In this document: piece after piece, positions 39,255 to 48,254 of the stretch
How positions within the stretch are numbered: the stretch's first letter is position 1
Layout: each line of letters starts with the position of its first letter
Virus record (IMG/VR): IMGVR_UViG_3300037882_004081
Coordinates: 38,729 to 102,728 of that record
Direction: 5' to 3' (one strand)
Origin: a virus
DNA length: 64,000 nt
Made by a program: the position numbers and the translations under genes
The notes under the pieces: model-generated
Told to the model about the DNA's origin: nothing
Seen by the model: the letters and a program-made list of their open reading frames with translations, nothing else
The model's database searches: none

Positions 39255-40312
39255 TAGAAGAGTCCAGTATCAGAGGTTCCGCCAAGGTTGTTGACCGGCA
39301 CGATCACGTCGAACGCTTCCGCACTCCCCAGTTGTCTCATGCGGAGTTTGGCGGCAACCGTGTCACCGCTGGTTGTGATGTCAATGTCCTCGATAGTCGC
39401 ACGAGGTTCAAGTGCAGCGGTCCGTCGGATTTCCGCTTCCACCAGTCGGGTAGTAAGCGGGTCGGCCTGTGAGAACACCAGTTGAGTGAGCCTGCAACCA
39501 AGATCTGGCCGGAAACGGACTTCCCCAGGCGCGATCGCGAACGCCAATGACAAAGAACTGCGAATCAGGTCTTCGTCATAGCCGACTTGCAAAGCCCAGT
39601 CTTCGGGAAGCCTCGCGTCCTTGGTGAGTGGGGTTCGGCGACCCGGCTGGTTGATGATCTCTGCTTTGGATAGCAGGGAATCGTAGGAGTCGTTGAGCGG
39701 GATGTCAAGCTGGATCGTCTGCCCGTCGATCGAAAGGATCTTGGCATAGGTGACGAGCCGTCCGGGCTGGCTGATAACCACCGAAGCCCCAGCACGCAGA
39801 CCCCCCGGAACCCCCGACACCGGGATGCGATCTACACCAGCGGAAACCGTGGTGGCGAGGGTGAGTTCCAGGATCTCAGACAGGTCTTCAATGGCCGCGA
39901 TGCCAACGCCGAGTTTGGGGGTTGGCAGATAGGGACCAGCAAACCTCACCAGCCGTCCTTGGCGAGGTGGCTTCGGTTTGACGCGCACCGGAAGAGTCGC
40001 CCGTGCCTCGATGTCCGAAATTTCCCCGTCGGAGTTGGAGATCCGAACCGTCACCCAATAGTCACCCTGGTGTTCCCAAGTGTGTTGGAACTGGTGCGGC
40101 CGGAGTATGGGAAGAAGTGGGGTCTGGAGCGTGATACCATCACCCCAGTCGATCAGTACCCGCACCTCAGGTGTAGAGTTGCCACTGCTGATCGGAAGTA
40201 GTACCAGTAGTCCGGGTTCTGCAACCCTGAGCACGTTTCTGGTACCATCACGTTCCGCCCCGCTGAATTGCAGCGGGGAATCAGTTGGAGCGAGTAGTAC
40301 CGGCTTCGACAT
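39254..40312 (-). CDS. gp25-like baseplate wedge fused to N-terminal PKD-like domain, 352 aa
   Basis: The last 110 residues carry the gpW/gp25 signature: IRSSLSLAFAIAPGEVRFRP, then LVFSQAD and AALEPRATIEDIDI (GE at 263-264, EPR at 302-304). Residues about 45-105 hold a PKD-like fold (LIDWGDG, HTWEHQGDYWVTV). A further beta region lies between. Normal gp25 is about 130 residues, so this is a large N-terminal extension. It is immediately upstream of the gp53-like gene. Confidence 0.85.
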   Translation of the reverse strand: MSKPVLLAPTDSPLQFSGAERDGTRNVLRVAEPGLLVLLPISSGNSTPEVRVLIDWGDGITLQTPLLPILRPHQFQHTWEHQGDYWVTVRISNSDGEISDIEARATLPVRVKPKPPRQGRLVRFAGPYLPTPKLGVGIAAIEDLSEILELTLATTVSAGVDRIPVSGVPGGLRAGASVVISQPGRLVTYAKILSIDGQTIQLDIPLNDSYDSLLSKAEIINQPGRRTPLTKDARLPEDWALQVGYDEDLIRSSLSLAFAIAPGEVRFRPDLGCRLTQLVFSQADPLTTRLVEAEIRRTAALEPRATIEDIDITTSGDTVAAKLRMRQLGSAEAFDVIVPVNNLGGTSDTGLF

Positions 40313-40344
40313 CTAGATAGCTAGCCAAAGAGTTCTCGTTAGGC

Positions 40345-41982
40345 ATGATTGAACTGGTCAATCCGATTTTCATCCGTGTCAAAGTGCCTGAGGAAAGGTT
40401 CCCAAGGTTCCATACAATCGCGTCTATCGTCAACCCGATGGCGTACCAGGTCAGGAAACGCAGCAGGTCGCTAAGGAATTGGGATGGGCGGGACGTGTTG
40501 TATATGCAGGAACCCGACGCACAACCCGGTGTCTACCTGACCTATCGGGGGTTGCTGAGCACCCTGACAAGCAACGGGTTTGGCGAAGTGGTGGGCGGTT
40601 TGCCTCCGCTTGACGTCAAGTACCAGGAGTGCTTGAGGGGAACGACGCTGGATGCCATCCAGCAGTCGGCATGTGAGGCGTTGATGGCAGAACAGGTCGC
40701 GATGAGCGAAATGAAGACGGCGTCTGGAAAGAGCGAGATCATCACGAATCTGGCGGCGTGCTGGCTGGTGAGCGAAGAGGTGAAACGGAGACGTGCCGCC
40801 AAAAAACCGTGGTGCGTGCTGGTCATCGAACCATCGCTGGTGCTACTCAAGCAGCAGACTGCCGTGATGGCACGCTACCTTCCGTCACTCCGAATTGCGT
40901 GTGTCGGCGGTGGAAAGGAGGACGAACCGTCTGTGATCACGTGCTCCAACATCGCCACCTTGGTCAACCGACCAAACCTTTGTCTAGGAGCCGGTTTGGT
41001 GTTGATCGATGAGGCTCACCACGCGGTCACGGACTCTTACCTCAATGAGGTGTTTCCAAAGCTCGACCCGGAGGCAGTAGTGTGGGCGGTGTCGGGCAAG
41101 GTCAGTTTCACCCAAAAGAATCGCCACCAAGAGGAACGAATCAGGGCGGTGTTTGGAATGCCAGTCTTCATGGGAGACAACAAGGCCCGCAAGGTTCCCG
41201 TGGTGGTCCAGCCGTGGTCCTTCAAGTGTCCGGCTTTGCCGGAGCTTAAGCACGGCACACTGGAAGATCCAGCGCCCGTGCCGTGCGTGTTCAGAATGAC
41301 TCCAGAAGGCCCGCTCCAGACTGGTCTGTGGATCGGTCCGAACTCCATCGGGAAATGGCCAAGTAAGTTCGTCTGGCCAACTCCGGGTAGTGAGCCTAGG
41401 ACTGGCATATGGCTGTCTCATGATGGCAAGACGATGACCAAAAAAGTGGACCCGCCGTCGGAACTCACCACCCGCTTCGATCCAGACGATCTTGGCATTA
41501 CCGTATGCCAGTTCCGCAACGAGCTTGCCCGTAACATCGCAGTTTCCTGCGCCGAAAAGAAGGAACTATTCCTGATCACTTGCCGACGAGCCATGCACCT
41601 AGACAACGTCATGAGGCTGCTCATACCAACCGGCATGAAACTCGCCGTGATGAGTGGGAAGGTTTCGGGGGATGAGCAGCAAAAGGTTTGTGAACTTGCC
41701 AATCGTGGTGAGGTTGATGGAATTGTCGCGATCTACAACTGCGCCTCTGAGGGTGTGAACCTGCCACCACTTCGGCATTTGATCAAGCTCGATGGCATCA
41801 AAAGTGAGCAGATACTTGAACAACAGGTTGGACGACTTCAAAGGTCATCTGGCGAAAAGACTCACGGAACTCTTCATTTACCGGTTGACTACCACCATCC
41901 AACGCTTAGGAAGCGCTACAACGAGTTCGCTAGCTACTATCGTTCAGCAGGTTTAGATGTTCTGAAGACCGCCGACGGGTAG
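40345..41982 (+). CDS. SF2 helicase, 545 aa
   Basis: Walker A (MKTASGKS) around residue 123-130, DEAHH near 222, and QQVGRLQR (motif VI) near 500. Between them WAVSGKV occupies the position of motif III (usually SAT). It belongs to the UvsW/RecQ-like SF2 group as a DNA helicase or translocase. It is divergent from the gp25 gene with 32 bases between starts. Confidence 0.88.
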   Translation: MIELVNPIFIRVKVPEERFPRFHTIASIVNPMAYQVRKRSRSLRNWDGRDVLYMQEPDAQPGVYLTYRGLLSTLTSNGFGEVVGGLPPLDVKYQECLRGTTLDAIQQSACEALMAEQVAMSEMKTASGKSEIITNLAACWLVSEEVKRRRAAKKPWCVLVIEPSLVLLKQQTAVMARYLPSLRIACVGGGKEDEPSVITCSNIATLVNRPNLCLGAGLVLIDEAHHAVTDSYLNEVFPKLDPEAVVWAVSGKVSFTQKNRHQEERIRAVFGMPVFMGDNKARKVPVVVQPWSFKCPALPELKHGTLEDPAPVPCVFRMTPEGPLQTGLWIGPNSIGKWPSKFVWPTPGSEPRTGIWLSHDGKTMTKKVDPPSELTTRFDPDDLGITVCQFRNELARNIAVSCAEKKELFLITCRRAMHLDNVMRLLIPTGMKLAVMSGKVSGDEQQKVCELANRGEVDGIVAIYNCASEGVNLPPLRHLIKLDGIKSEQILEQQVGRLQRSSGEKTHGTLHLPVDYHHPTLRKRYNEFASYYRSAGLDVLKTADG

Positions 41983-42040
41983 GTGTTGGTGCAGTTTGTC
42001 TCAACACAACCGTCTCCAAAACCAACTCCATACCCACACC

Positions 42041-42448
42041 ATGAATCCAACCAACGTTATCCGCCGCCCACAGCTGTCGCTGTTCGCCGTACTCCTGTTC
42101 ATTGCCATGCTGTTTGTGCTCGCACAATCGGCATTCGCCGCACCACCGGTCACCTGGAATGAGAACCCAACGGGCGATCAGGTGACTCACTACACGGTTT
42201 ACAAGAAGGTCGTCAGCGGTACCACGACCGCTTGGGAATCGGTCGGCGTGCTCGACATGACCGTCACCCCGAAACCGGCGTTGGTCATTGTACTGCCCAC
42301 CCAGACCACTGTTGCCACTTACGCGGTGACCGCCAAGAATGTGTCGGGCGAGTCCGCAAAGAGCAACGAAGTCACAGTTCCCGGAGTCCCAGGAGCACCG
42401 ACCTTGTTCCGTCTGGAGCTTGGCAGTGTGACGACCCCCGGCATGTAA
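42041..42448 (+). CDS. Secreted fibronectin-III-like protein, 135 aa
   Basis: Basic N-region, hydrophobic core (LFAVLLFIAMLFVLAQ), and a clear signal-peptidase I site after SAFA. The mature part is one beta sandwich with an Fn3-like pattern (THYTVYKK onward, ending NEVTVPGVPG). The leader is A/C-rich (CAACTCCATACCCACACC then ATG). A phage protein exported to the periplasm or cell surface is unusual; function unknown. Confidence 0.75.
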   Translation: MNPTNVIRRPQLSLFAVLLFIAMLFVLAQSAFAAPPVTWNENPTGDQVTHYTVYKKVVSGTTTAWESVGVLDMTVTPKPALVIVLPTQTTVATYAVTAKNVSGESAKSNEVTVPGVPGAPTLFRLELGSVTTPGM

Positions 42449-42473
42449 TCGATCGTCACCCTACGTTTCCGAG

Positions 42474-42809
42474 ATGAAAGCACCAACAGCACCAGCTTCG
42501 TTTGACAACGCCGTGGGGTCCATCCTCTCGGCTGGTGGCCTTGCCACCAAAATCAACGAGCAACTCGGAAGCGACGAGGATTTCGATGACGACGCGTTCG
42601 GTCCTGAAGACGAACCGGAAGTCGACACGAACCCGGAAGCGGGACTTTGCGAGTTGCTCCGAGATGCACTCGCCGAAACCGGAATGGTGAAGAGCGTCGA
42701 GACGTTTGAAGCCGCTGGTATCATGACGAGGAACAGCGGGCTCATCGTCCGACTGGGTGATGGAACGAAGTTCCAAGTCACGGTGGTGCACGACAATCGG
42801 GGTTACTAG
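42474..42809 (+). CDS. Hypothetical acidic protein, 111 aa
   Basis: An acidic stretch (SDEDFDDDAFGPEDEPEVD) is followed by a helical and then a beta-rich half. No family recognised. A strong terminator lies just downstream. Confidence 0.7.
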   Translation: MKAPTAPASFDNAVGSILSAGGLATKINEQLGSDEDFDDDAFGPEDEPEVDTNPEAGLCELLRDALAETGMVKSVETFEAAGIMTRNSGLIVRLGDGTKFQVTVVHDNRGY

Positions 42810-42828
42810 ACTTTCCGTTGTGTTTGGG

Positions 42829-42858
42829 ACGAGCCCCGACCATTCGGTCGGGGCTCGT
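42829..42858 (+). terminator. Intrinsic-type terminator
   Basis: A 13-bp perfect stem (ACGAGCCCCGACC and complement) with a 4-base loop, followed by TGTATAAAAC. It ends the helicase/Fn3/acidic-protein unit before the ligase promoter. Confidence 0.88.
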
Positions 42859-42878
42859 TGTATAAAACACTGGAATAC

Positions 42879-42906
42879 TTGACAGCAGCTCAGGGTGTGT
42901 TATAGT
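42879..42906 (+). promoter_or_regulatory. Sigma70-type promoter, leaderless, for DNA ligase
   Basis: TTGACA, 16-base spacer ending GTGTGT, TATAGT with extended -10. The -10 ends five bases before the ATG of the ligase. Confidence 0.88.
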
Positions 42907-42911
42907 GTGGG

Positions 42912-44942
42912 ATGCAGATCGACACTACAAAACTCGCCAACCTTTACCTCAAGGCCAAGCAAGCGTATTACCAGGGTCAGCCCATCTTGGGAGACCCCGA
43001 ATTCGATGCCTTGGAGCAGAAACTCCGGGATGCAGACCCCGACCACCCGTTGCTTTCGATGGTCGGTGCCCCGGTGCCCGCTGACTCGGTGCTCACCAAG
43101 GTCAAGCACCCGATCGTCATGGGGAGCCAGAACAAGGTCAATGGGACTGACGAGGCGGTCGCGTGGTGCCGCAAGCATGGACTCACTGAAGTCCATACGA
43201 GTGAGAAGCTGGACGGGTCATCGGTCGCGCTTTACTACAAAGCCGGGGTGCTCGATAAGGCGGTGAGCCGTGGGAGCGGTGACGAGGGGGAGGACATCAC
43301 GTCGAACGCTGCATCGTTCATCGGTGTCCCCCATTTCCTCGGCAATTCCAAACTCAACATCGTGGTGCGCGGCGAAGTGTTCCTGACGTTAGCGAACTGG
43401 GAGAAGGTCGATAAGGACAAGTCCTCCAACCCCCGCAACATGGCGGGTGGCGTGATGGGACGCAAGGACGGATCGGACTCCCACCTCCTGTCGTTCTGCG
43501 CATTCGACATCCTGCCGATCGTGGCGGAGGATCAAAACGCGGCTTCGCTGGCGTGGGCGCACAGCATCAAGACCGCCGACCGCAAGTTCGCGCTGCTCAA
43601 GTCGATGGGATTCGAGACCCCGACCAGCAACACCGTGAAGGTGGATGACCTCGCGAAGACTCTGGAATTCGCCGTGAACACCCGGAGTGGCCTTGGTTAC
43701 TGGATCGACGGTATCGTCATGCAGAATCCGGACTTGGTGGCCCAAGCGATCGCTGGTCTGGACGGCAGCAACAAGCCACGCCTGCAGGTCGCGTGGAAGT
43801 TCGAAGCGGAGGGTACCGAAACCAAGCTGCTCGATGTGACGTGGCAGGTTGGTGCGACCGGTAAGCTGACCCCAGTCGGCCATTTGGAACCCTGCCGCCT
43901 CGGAGGCACCACGGTGGAGCGCGTTATGCTGAATAATGCCACGTGGATGGAAACGCTGGGGCTGCGCAAGGGCTGCACAGTGACGCTCGTGAAGGCCAAC
44001 GACATCATCCCGTATGTGGTGGAAGTCACCGAATCCGGTGCCGGTGAAGTGCTGGGTGCCCCACATCAGTGCCCAGAGTGCTCCGGTACGGTTGCTCCGA
44101 AAAAGGCTGGTGCGCTCGATCTTTACTGCGAGAATGAACTGTGCAGTGGCCGGAAGCCGGTCATGTTCAAGCGGGTGCTCACTACCACTGGAGTGTTGGG
44201 TTTTGGCGACGGTCTGATCGAAGTGGCGATCGAACGCGGAGTCTTCACGGACCTCATCTCGCCCTTCCTGATCACGGAGCCAAGCGTCTTCCAAGACCTC
44301 CCAGTGAGTGCGACCAGCAACGCCCGCGTCGGAATCTCCCGCGCCAAAACGCTCGTCAAAGAGCTTCAAGCGGTCAAGGATCGCGGCATCACGGTCGCCC
44401 AGTTGCTCAAGATGCTGGCGGTCCGCCACCTTGGCGAACGTCGCGTGGTGCTGCTGGCCCAACAGAATCCAGCACTTGGAACGGTCGAGTTCTGGCGCGA
44501 TGCGAGCCAAGATGACCGCCTGTTTGTCGCATTGACCGAATCCGGAATGCCGGGGGTGGCGTCGGAAGTCGTTGACAGCTTCGCGACCATCCGTGACCTC
44601 TTCCTGAAGTTCATCGACACGGTTCCGGTTCGGAACCTCGGTGCAGCGGCTCCCGCGACCGGAAATACCACGGAAGCCAAAGAGACAACCACAGAACCAC
44701 AACCCACCATGAACCCAAAAGGCAAAGTCTGCATCACCGGTTCCCTGCCAAGCGGCAAGAAAAAAGCCGAATACAAGGAGCCACTCGCCAAGGCCGGATA
44801 CGAGTTGGTCGATGACCTCAGCAAGGACTGCGTGCTGCTCATTCAGGCCGATCCGGCTTCACAGAGCGGCAAGAGCAAAAAAGCCGCCACGTGGGGTATC
44901 CGGGTGATCGGCGAAGACGAACTCGTCAAGATTGTCGGATGA
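42912..44942 (+). CDS. ligA: NAD-dependent DNA ligase, 676 aa
   Basis: Full-length LigA: the KxDG nucleotidyl-transfer motif at Lys99 (KLDG), an OB-fold region, a four-Cys zinc finger (Cys387, 390, 406, 411), helix-hairpin-helix repeats, and a BRCT domain from about residue 600. E. coli LigA is 671 residues. It seals nicks in Okazaki fragments. A complete bacterial-type enzyme, transcribed on its own from a leaderless promoter. Confidence 0.95.
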   Translation: MQIDTTKLANLYLKAKQAYYQGQPILGDPEFDALEQKLRDADPDHPLLSMVGAPVPADSVLTKVKHPIVMGSQNKVNGTDEAVAWCRKHGLTEVHTSEKLDGSSVALYYKAGVLDKAVSRGSGDEGEDITSNAASFIGVPHFLGNSKLNIVVRGEVFLTLANWEKVDKDKSSNPRNMAGGVMGRKDGSDSHLLSFCAFDILPIVAEDQNAASLAWAHSIKTADRKFALLKSMGFETPTSNTVKVDDLAKTLEFAVNTRSGLGYWIDGIVMQNPDLVAQAIAGLDGSNKPRLQVAWKFEAEGTETKLLDVTWQVGATGKLTPVGHLEPCRLGGTTVERVMLNNATWMETLGLRKGCTVTLVKANDIIPYVVEVTESGAGEVLGAPHQCPECSGTVAPKKAGALDLYCENELCSGRKPVMFKRVLTTTGVLGFGDGLIEVAIERGVFTDLISPFLITEPSVFQDLPVSATSNARVGISRAKTLVKELQAVKDRGITVAQLLKMLAVRHLGERRVVLLAQQNPALGTVEFWRDASQDDRLFVALTESGMPGVASEVVDSFATIRDLFLKFIDTVPVRNLGAAAPATGNTTEAKETTTEPQPTMNPKGKVCITGSLPSGKKKAEYKEPLAKAGYELVDDLSKDCVLLIQADPASQSGKSKKAATWGIRVIGEDELVKIVG

Positions 44943-45187
44943 AACTAAAGTGGGAGCGGTACACCCACCCCACTTCAAAACGGAGTGGGTTTGTCTCCAA
45001 GCCGACCTCCACCACGTTCTTTTTTGTGGAGCGTTTGGGGGTCGGTCTTTATCGGCCTCTGGTGGGTGAAGGGGACTTCGATGGAGAGCATCGAATGACC
45101 CACCTTCACCCCCACGGTGGTGTACGCAGGTGCATGCGGGCATGCACCGATAGGTGGGAATTGAAAGTCCGTTGTCGGACCGCCTAG
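44939..45187 (+). CDS. Small basic protein, 82 aa
   Basis: The ATG overlaps the ligase stop (ATGA). It is His/Arg/Cys-rich toward the C-terminus (MRACTDRWELKVRCRTA). The stop shares CTAG with the convergent gene's stop. No family recognised. Confidence 0.6.
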   Translation: MKLKWERYTHPTSKRSGFVSKPTSTTFFFVERLGVGLYRPLVGEGDFDGEHRMTHLHPHGGVRRCMRACTDRWELKVRCRTA

Positions 45188-46554
45188 GCTAAAGTCGTCC
45201 GGATTCTTTCCAGTTCTTCCAGCGTGGCTGAGAAGAGTCGGCCTCCAACCTCTCTGAACCCAAGTTTCAGGTAGAATCCGCGAGCTTGTGGGGTGCTGAA
45301 GAAGGTTAGTTTCTCGTCATTCTTAATGGCATCGTCCACTGCTAGTCTCAACAAACGGACTCCACCACTTTTGACAAGGGACCCGATGTGATGCAGTTCA
45401 AGCCCACCATTCGGGGTGTGGTTCTCACCCCAAGCCACTGCACCAACGATCCTGGCATCGCTGTTTTTCAGGAGCCACTTGTTTTCGGCCTGACTGCAGA
45501 TGGCAGAATGGGCTTCTGAAACCGCTGGGTTGGCCGGACTGAACCCCATCTCTTCCACATCGTTGACGAACGTTTTGGCAATAGCCACTGCGTGTGGTCC
45601 GGTGATTCCGGACATGTCCATTAGATAGGGTTCGCTGTTGGATTCAGACATCCTGCGGCGAGCGTTTCGTTCAGCCACTGATCTGAACGACGCCGCCTCT
45701 GCGGCTCGTCGGGCACGATCACTTCCGCGTGCCGACATGGGCAATGCTATCGCCTTGGCGATTGGGTCGAGGTGAAGTTCCTTCATCGCCTTGGCGTCTG
45801 CCTGCGCCTTTTCAGGGTCAATCAGTACGCCGTGTTTCAGCACATCTTCATACGCCATAGCGTGGGAACCCCAAAACTCCACCCACACTGAACCCCACAT
45901 TTCCTTAGGGACGCCAAAAAACTTCAGCACCTCAGGTACCCTTGGCAGGGCCAGCTGTTCACCTTCCCAAAAGCTGATCGCGCACTCCGTGTCACTGACC
46001 GACCAAAACCTGCCAGCAGGCTGCAGAAGACTGCGGGTATCGGTGATCTGACCCTCACCCCACTCGGCGTCGCTGCCATCCTCTTCTTCGTCGCTATCGT
46101 ACTCGTCACCGCTGTATTCATCGCTGTGACTCTCTTTCAGTGACCCGGCGAGCTTGGTCCAGAGCGCAATCGCCTGATCATACCCGAGAATATCGGAAAA
46201 CGAAGTGGTGGGGCGGGTGGTCTTGAGTTCGGTCAGAACCTCGGTGAGTTCAGCCAACTCTCTGGGAGAACCCGATACCACCGTCAAGCACCCATATGGG
46301 TTTTCAGGGGTGGGCACTTTGAGACTGGCGACCACAAAGACCGGTGTGTAAATGCCGATCGTGTTAGCCTCCACATAGTCCTCGTCGATCTGCACCACCA
46401 TCCACGCGGTGCTTACTTCCGGTGTCAGTGGGGAACTGAGCCTGACGTAAAGGTCGTGGTGGGTCTCCAGAGGCTTGCCGGTCACGAACTTACCGTCATA
46501 CCACCCGAACGCAATCCCGCGCTTCCATGGCAACGTCTCTTTAAGGACGTACAT
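45184..46554 (-). CDS. Large protein with C-terminal GNAT-like domain, 456 aa
   Basis: The C-terminal 130 residues carry a GNAT acetyltransferase pattern: DARIVGAVAWGE, then SLVKSGGVRLLRLAVDDAI and ARGFYLKLGFREVGGRLFSA. The Gly-rich acetyl-CoA loop is not the classic QxxGxG/A, so activity is uncertain. The middle has a long acidic run (DEYSGDEYDSDEEEDGSD); the N-terminal 120 residues are beta-rich. Start MYVLKETLPW preferred; a GTG at 46626 is possible. Acting on host protein or as internal head protein would be guesses. Confidence 0.72.
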   Translation of the reverse strand: MYVLKETLPWKRGIAFGWYDGKFVTGKPLETHHDLYVRLSSPLTPEVSTAWMVVQIDEDYVEANTIGIYTPVFVVASLKVPTPENPYGCLTVVSGSPRELAELTEVLTELKTTRPTTSFSDILGYDQAIALWTKLAGSLKESHSDEYSGDEYDSDEEEDGSDAEWGEGQITDTRSLLQPAGRFWSVSDTECAISFWEGEQLALPRVPEVLKFFGVPKEMWGSVWVEFWGSHAMAYEDVLKHGVLIDPEKAQADAKAMKELHLDPIAKAIALPMSARGSDRARRAAEAASFRSVAERNARRRMSESNSEPYLMDMSGITGPHAVAIAKTFVNDVEEMGFSPANPAVSEAHSAICSQAENKWLLKNSDARIVGAVAWGENHTPNGGLELHHIGSLVKSGGVRLLRLAVDDAIKNDEKLTFFSTPQARGFYLKLGFREVGGRLFSATLEELERIRTTLA

Positions 46555-46688
46555 GTTGTCTGGATTTTCGTAGAGTCTTTGGTTGATTCGTCTGACGAGC
46601 ACAGCGATAAATAGGAAAAGCTGCACATCTAAGAACGTGACGGGCGTCTTTCTGATACTTGCTGAGAGGTCGCTAACTATCCCTCGCT

Positions 46689-47495
46689 GTGACTTCTCAA
46701 TCTGTACTCAATGTGGGCGAATACGCCTGCTCTACCCCACCTGCCGTGCCATCTTCATCAACTCCTGTCGACCTGTCTCCAGTCAATGAACTGGTGGCCA
46801 AATGGACGGCAAGCATTGTCTGTCTGTCCCATCCAAGCCCAGGTACACCTGAACTCGATCAGGTGAGCTTCGAAGAGTTCCCAGCCATTGGGTTCCGGGA
46901 GTTCTTCCAAGTTATCGAAAAACTGAACGAAAAGCCCGACCGGAAGACTCCACTCGCGGTACTCGCGACCTTGGTGGTGCACAAGGTTCCGACGGTGATC
47001 GTGGGCGCGGATTCTGGCGCTACAGTCCTTGCGTCGGCGAGCTTTGGCGACAGCAGGCATCAGATCACGTGCTGTTCCCCGTTCCTCGATGGCACCAGCA
47101 CGGCGGTCGAGCAAGCGTTTGCCCACCTGAACTGGATGAAGTCACCGTACTTCCTGTTCATGCTTGAACCAGCGAGTTATTTCACGTCCATTCACCGGTA
47201 TCTCAACACTATGCACACGCCGGGTGATGGTGGGCACCACTTCACCAATCGTCCCGGCAGAGTTCACATCCAGGCTACTCCTGAGACCGGAGTTGACGTG
47301 AAAGGCGCAGTGGCATCCCTGAATTCCATCAGCAAGCATCTGGACGCTGGATCACTGGTGTCGGTGTACGGGCTGAGTCGCGAGGATAGGAAGGAGTTCC
47401 TTGAGCATGCGGACGCGATGTTCGAAAACTGCAGTTTGGTCGTTAACCGGGACGGAGATGGGTGGGGGAGCGGTTTTCTGATGCTGCAAGTATGA
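46689..47495 (+). CDS. Hypothetical protein, 268 aa
   Basis: A GTG start; no ATG is near. Beta-rich with several His/Cys (SRHQITCCSPF, MHTPGDGGHH). No family recognised. It opens a coupled plus-strand run; the stop overlaps the next ATG (ATGA). Confidence 0.72.
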   Translation: MTSQSVLNVGEYACSTPPAVPSSSTPVDLSPVNELVAKWTASIVCLSHPSPGTPELDQVSFEEFPAIGFREFFQVIEKLNEKPDRKTPLAVLATLVVHKVPTVIVGADSGATVLASASFGDSRHQITCCSPFLDGTSTAVEQAFAHLNWMKSPYFLFMLEPASYFTSIHRYLNTMHTPGDGGHHFTNRPGRVHIQATPETGVDVKGAVASLNSISKHLDAGSLVSVYGLSREDRKEFLEHADAMFENCSLVVNRDGDGWGSGFLMLQV

Positions 47496-47752
47496 AAATC
47501 GTCCCGGATATCATCCCAATCAACGACATGGGTAGCGCTTACCCATCAGGACAAACCCCTACCAGGGCTTTCCTGTCCGAAGGTACTGGGTATTTGCAAC
47601 ATGCTCAAGACGAGCTTCATCGTGGTCATACAGGGGATGTGGTTCAGCTTCTTTTCCGCTCCAAGTTTGCACTGTTCAAGCCAGACGGGTACAAGTGGTG
47701 GGTTAAGGTACCCAAACAACACCTCCACACCAGCACTCAATGTCGTCACTGA
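47492..47752 (+). CDS. Small hypothetical protein, 86 aa
   Basis: Start MKIVPDIIPIND by ATGA overlap. Mixed sequence with a basic C-terminus (KQHLHTSTQCRH). Its end overlaps the next gene by 13 bases. Unknown. Confidence 0.65.
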   Translation: MKIVPDIIPINDMGSAYPSGQTPTRAFLSEGTGYLQHAQDELHRGHTGDVVQLLFRSKFALFKPDGYKWWVKVPKQHLHTSTQCRH

Positions 47753-48231
47753 AACAAGCCATCGTTGAAGCAACCGTCGCCAAAAACCCGACGTTTCTTC
47801 ACTTCAAGTTCGACTCCGATTGGACCAGCGATATCCGCCAGACTCCTGCCACGCTGGCCAAACTGAAGGAGGCGCTTTTCGAGTCCGGTGGCAGCTTGTT
47901 GCACGCGACGTTCAGCGACGCGTGGTTCTCGGTGCCAGAGGGGCAAAAGTGCGACGTGACGATTGGGGAGCACGTGGTGCGTGGTACGATCGTGACACGG
48001 GAGCAGGTCGTTGAGCAACTTTCCGGAATGGACGCCTTGGTGACCGACCCGCCAGAGTCCGACATGACCGGCATTGAGGTTACCGAACAGGACCTCGGCA
48101 ACCTGCGTATCGTCAAAGACGGTGGCACGGTGGCACGCGAGGACCTCGATTGGTTGGCGGAAGCCGGACTCGTGGAAATCAAGGCTGGTGGCGCAACGGT
48201 TACCGCTGCTGGTCTCGGAATGTTGGATTAG
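47740..48231 (+). CDS. Hypothetical acidic protein, 163 aa
   Basis: Two halves: an N-terminal alpha/beta region (KFDSDWTSDIRQTP) and a C-terminal helical part with repeated Gly/Val/Thr (GGATVTAAGLGML). No family recognised. Composition suggests a soluble cytosolic protein. Confidence 0.65.
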   Translation: MSSLKQAIVEATVAKNPTFLHFKFDSDWTSDIRQTPATLAKLKEALFESGGSLLHATFSDAWFSVPEGQKCDVTIGEHVVRGTIVTREQVVEQLSGMDALVTDPPESDMTGIEVTEQDLGNLRIVKDGGTVAREDLDWLAEAGLVEIKAGGATVTAAGLGMLD

Positions 48232-48254
48232 GCGACTGTGTTCTTGAGTGCTTG

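Noticed and set aside
43389-44702. Long minus-strand frame (437 codons)
   Set aside because: Antisense of the NAD ligase, which is certain.
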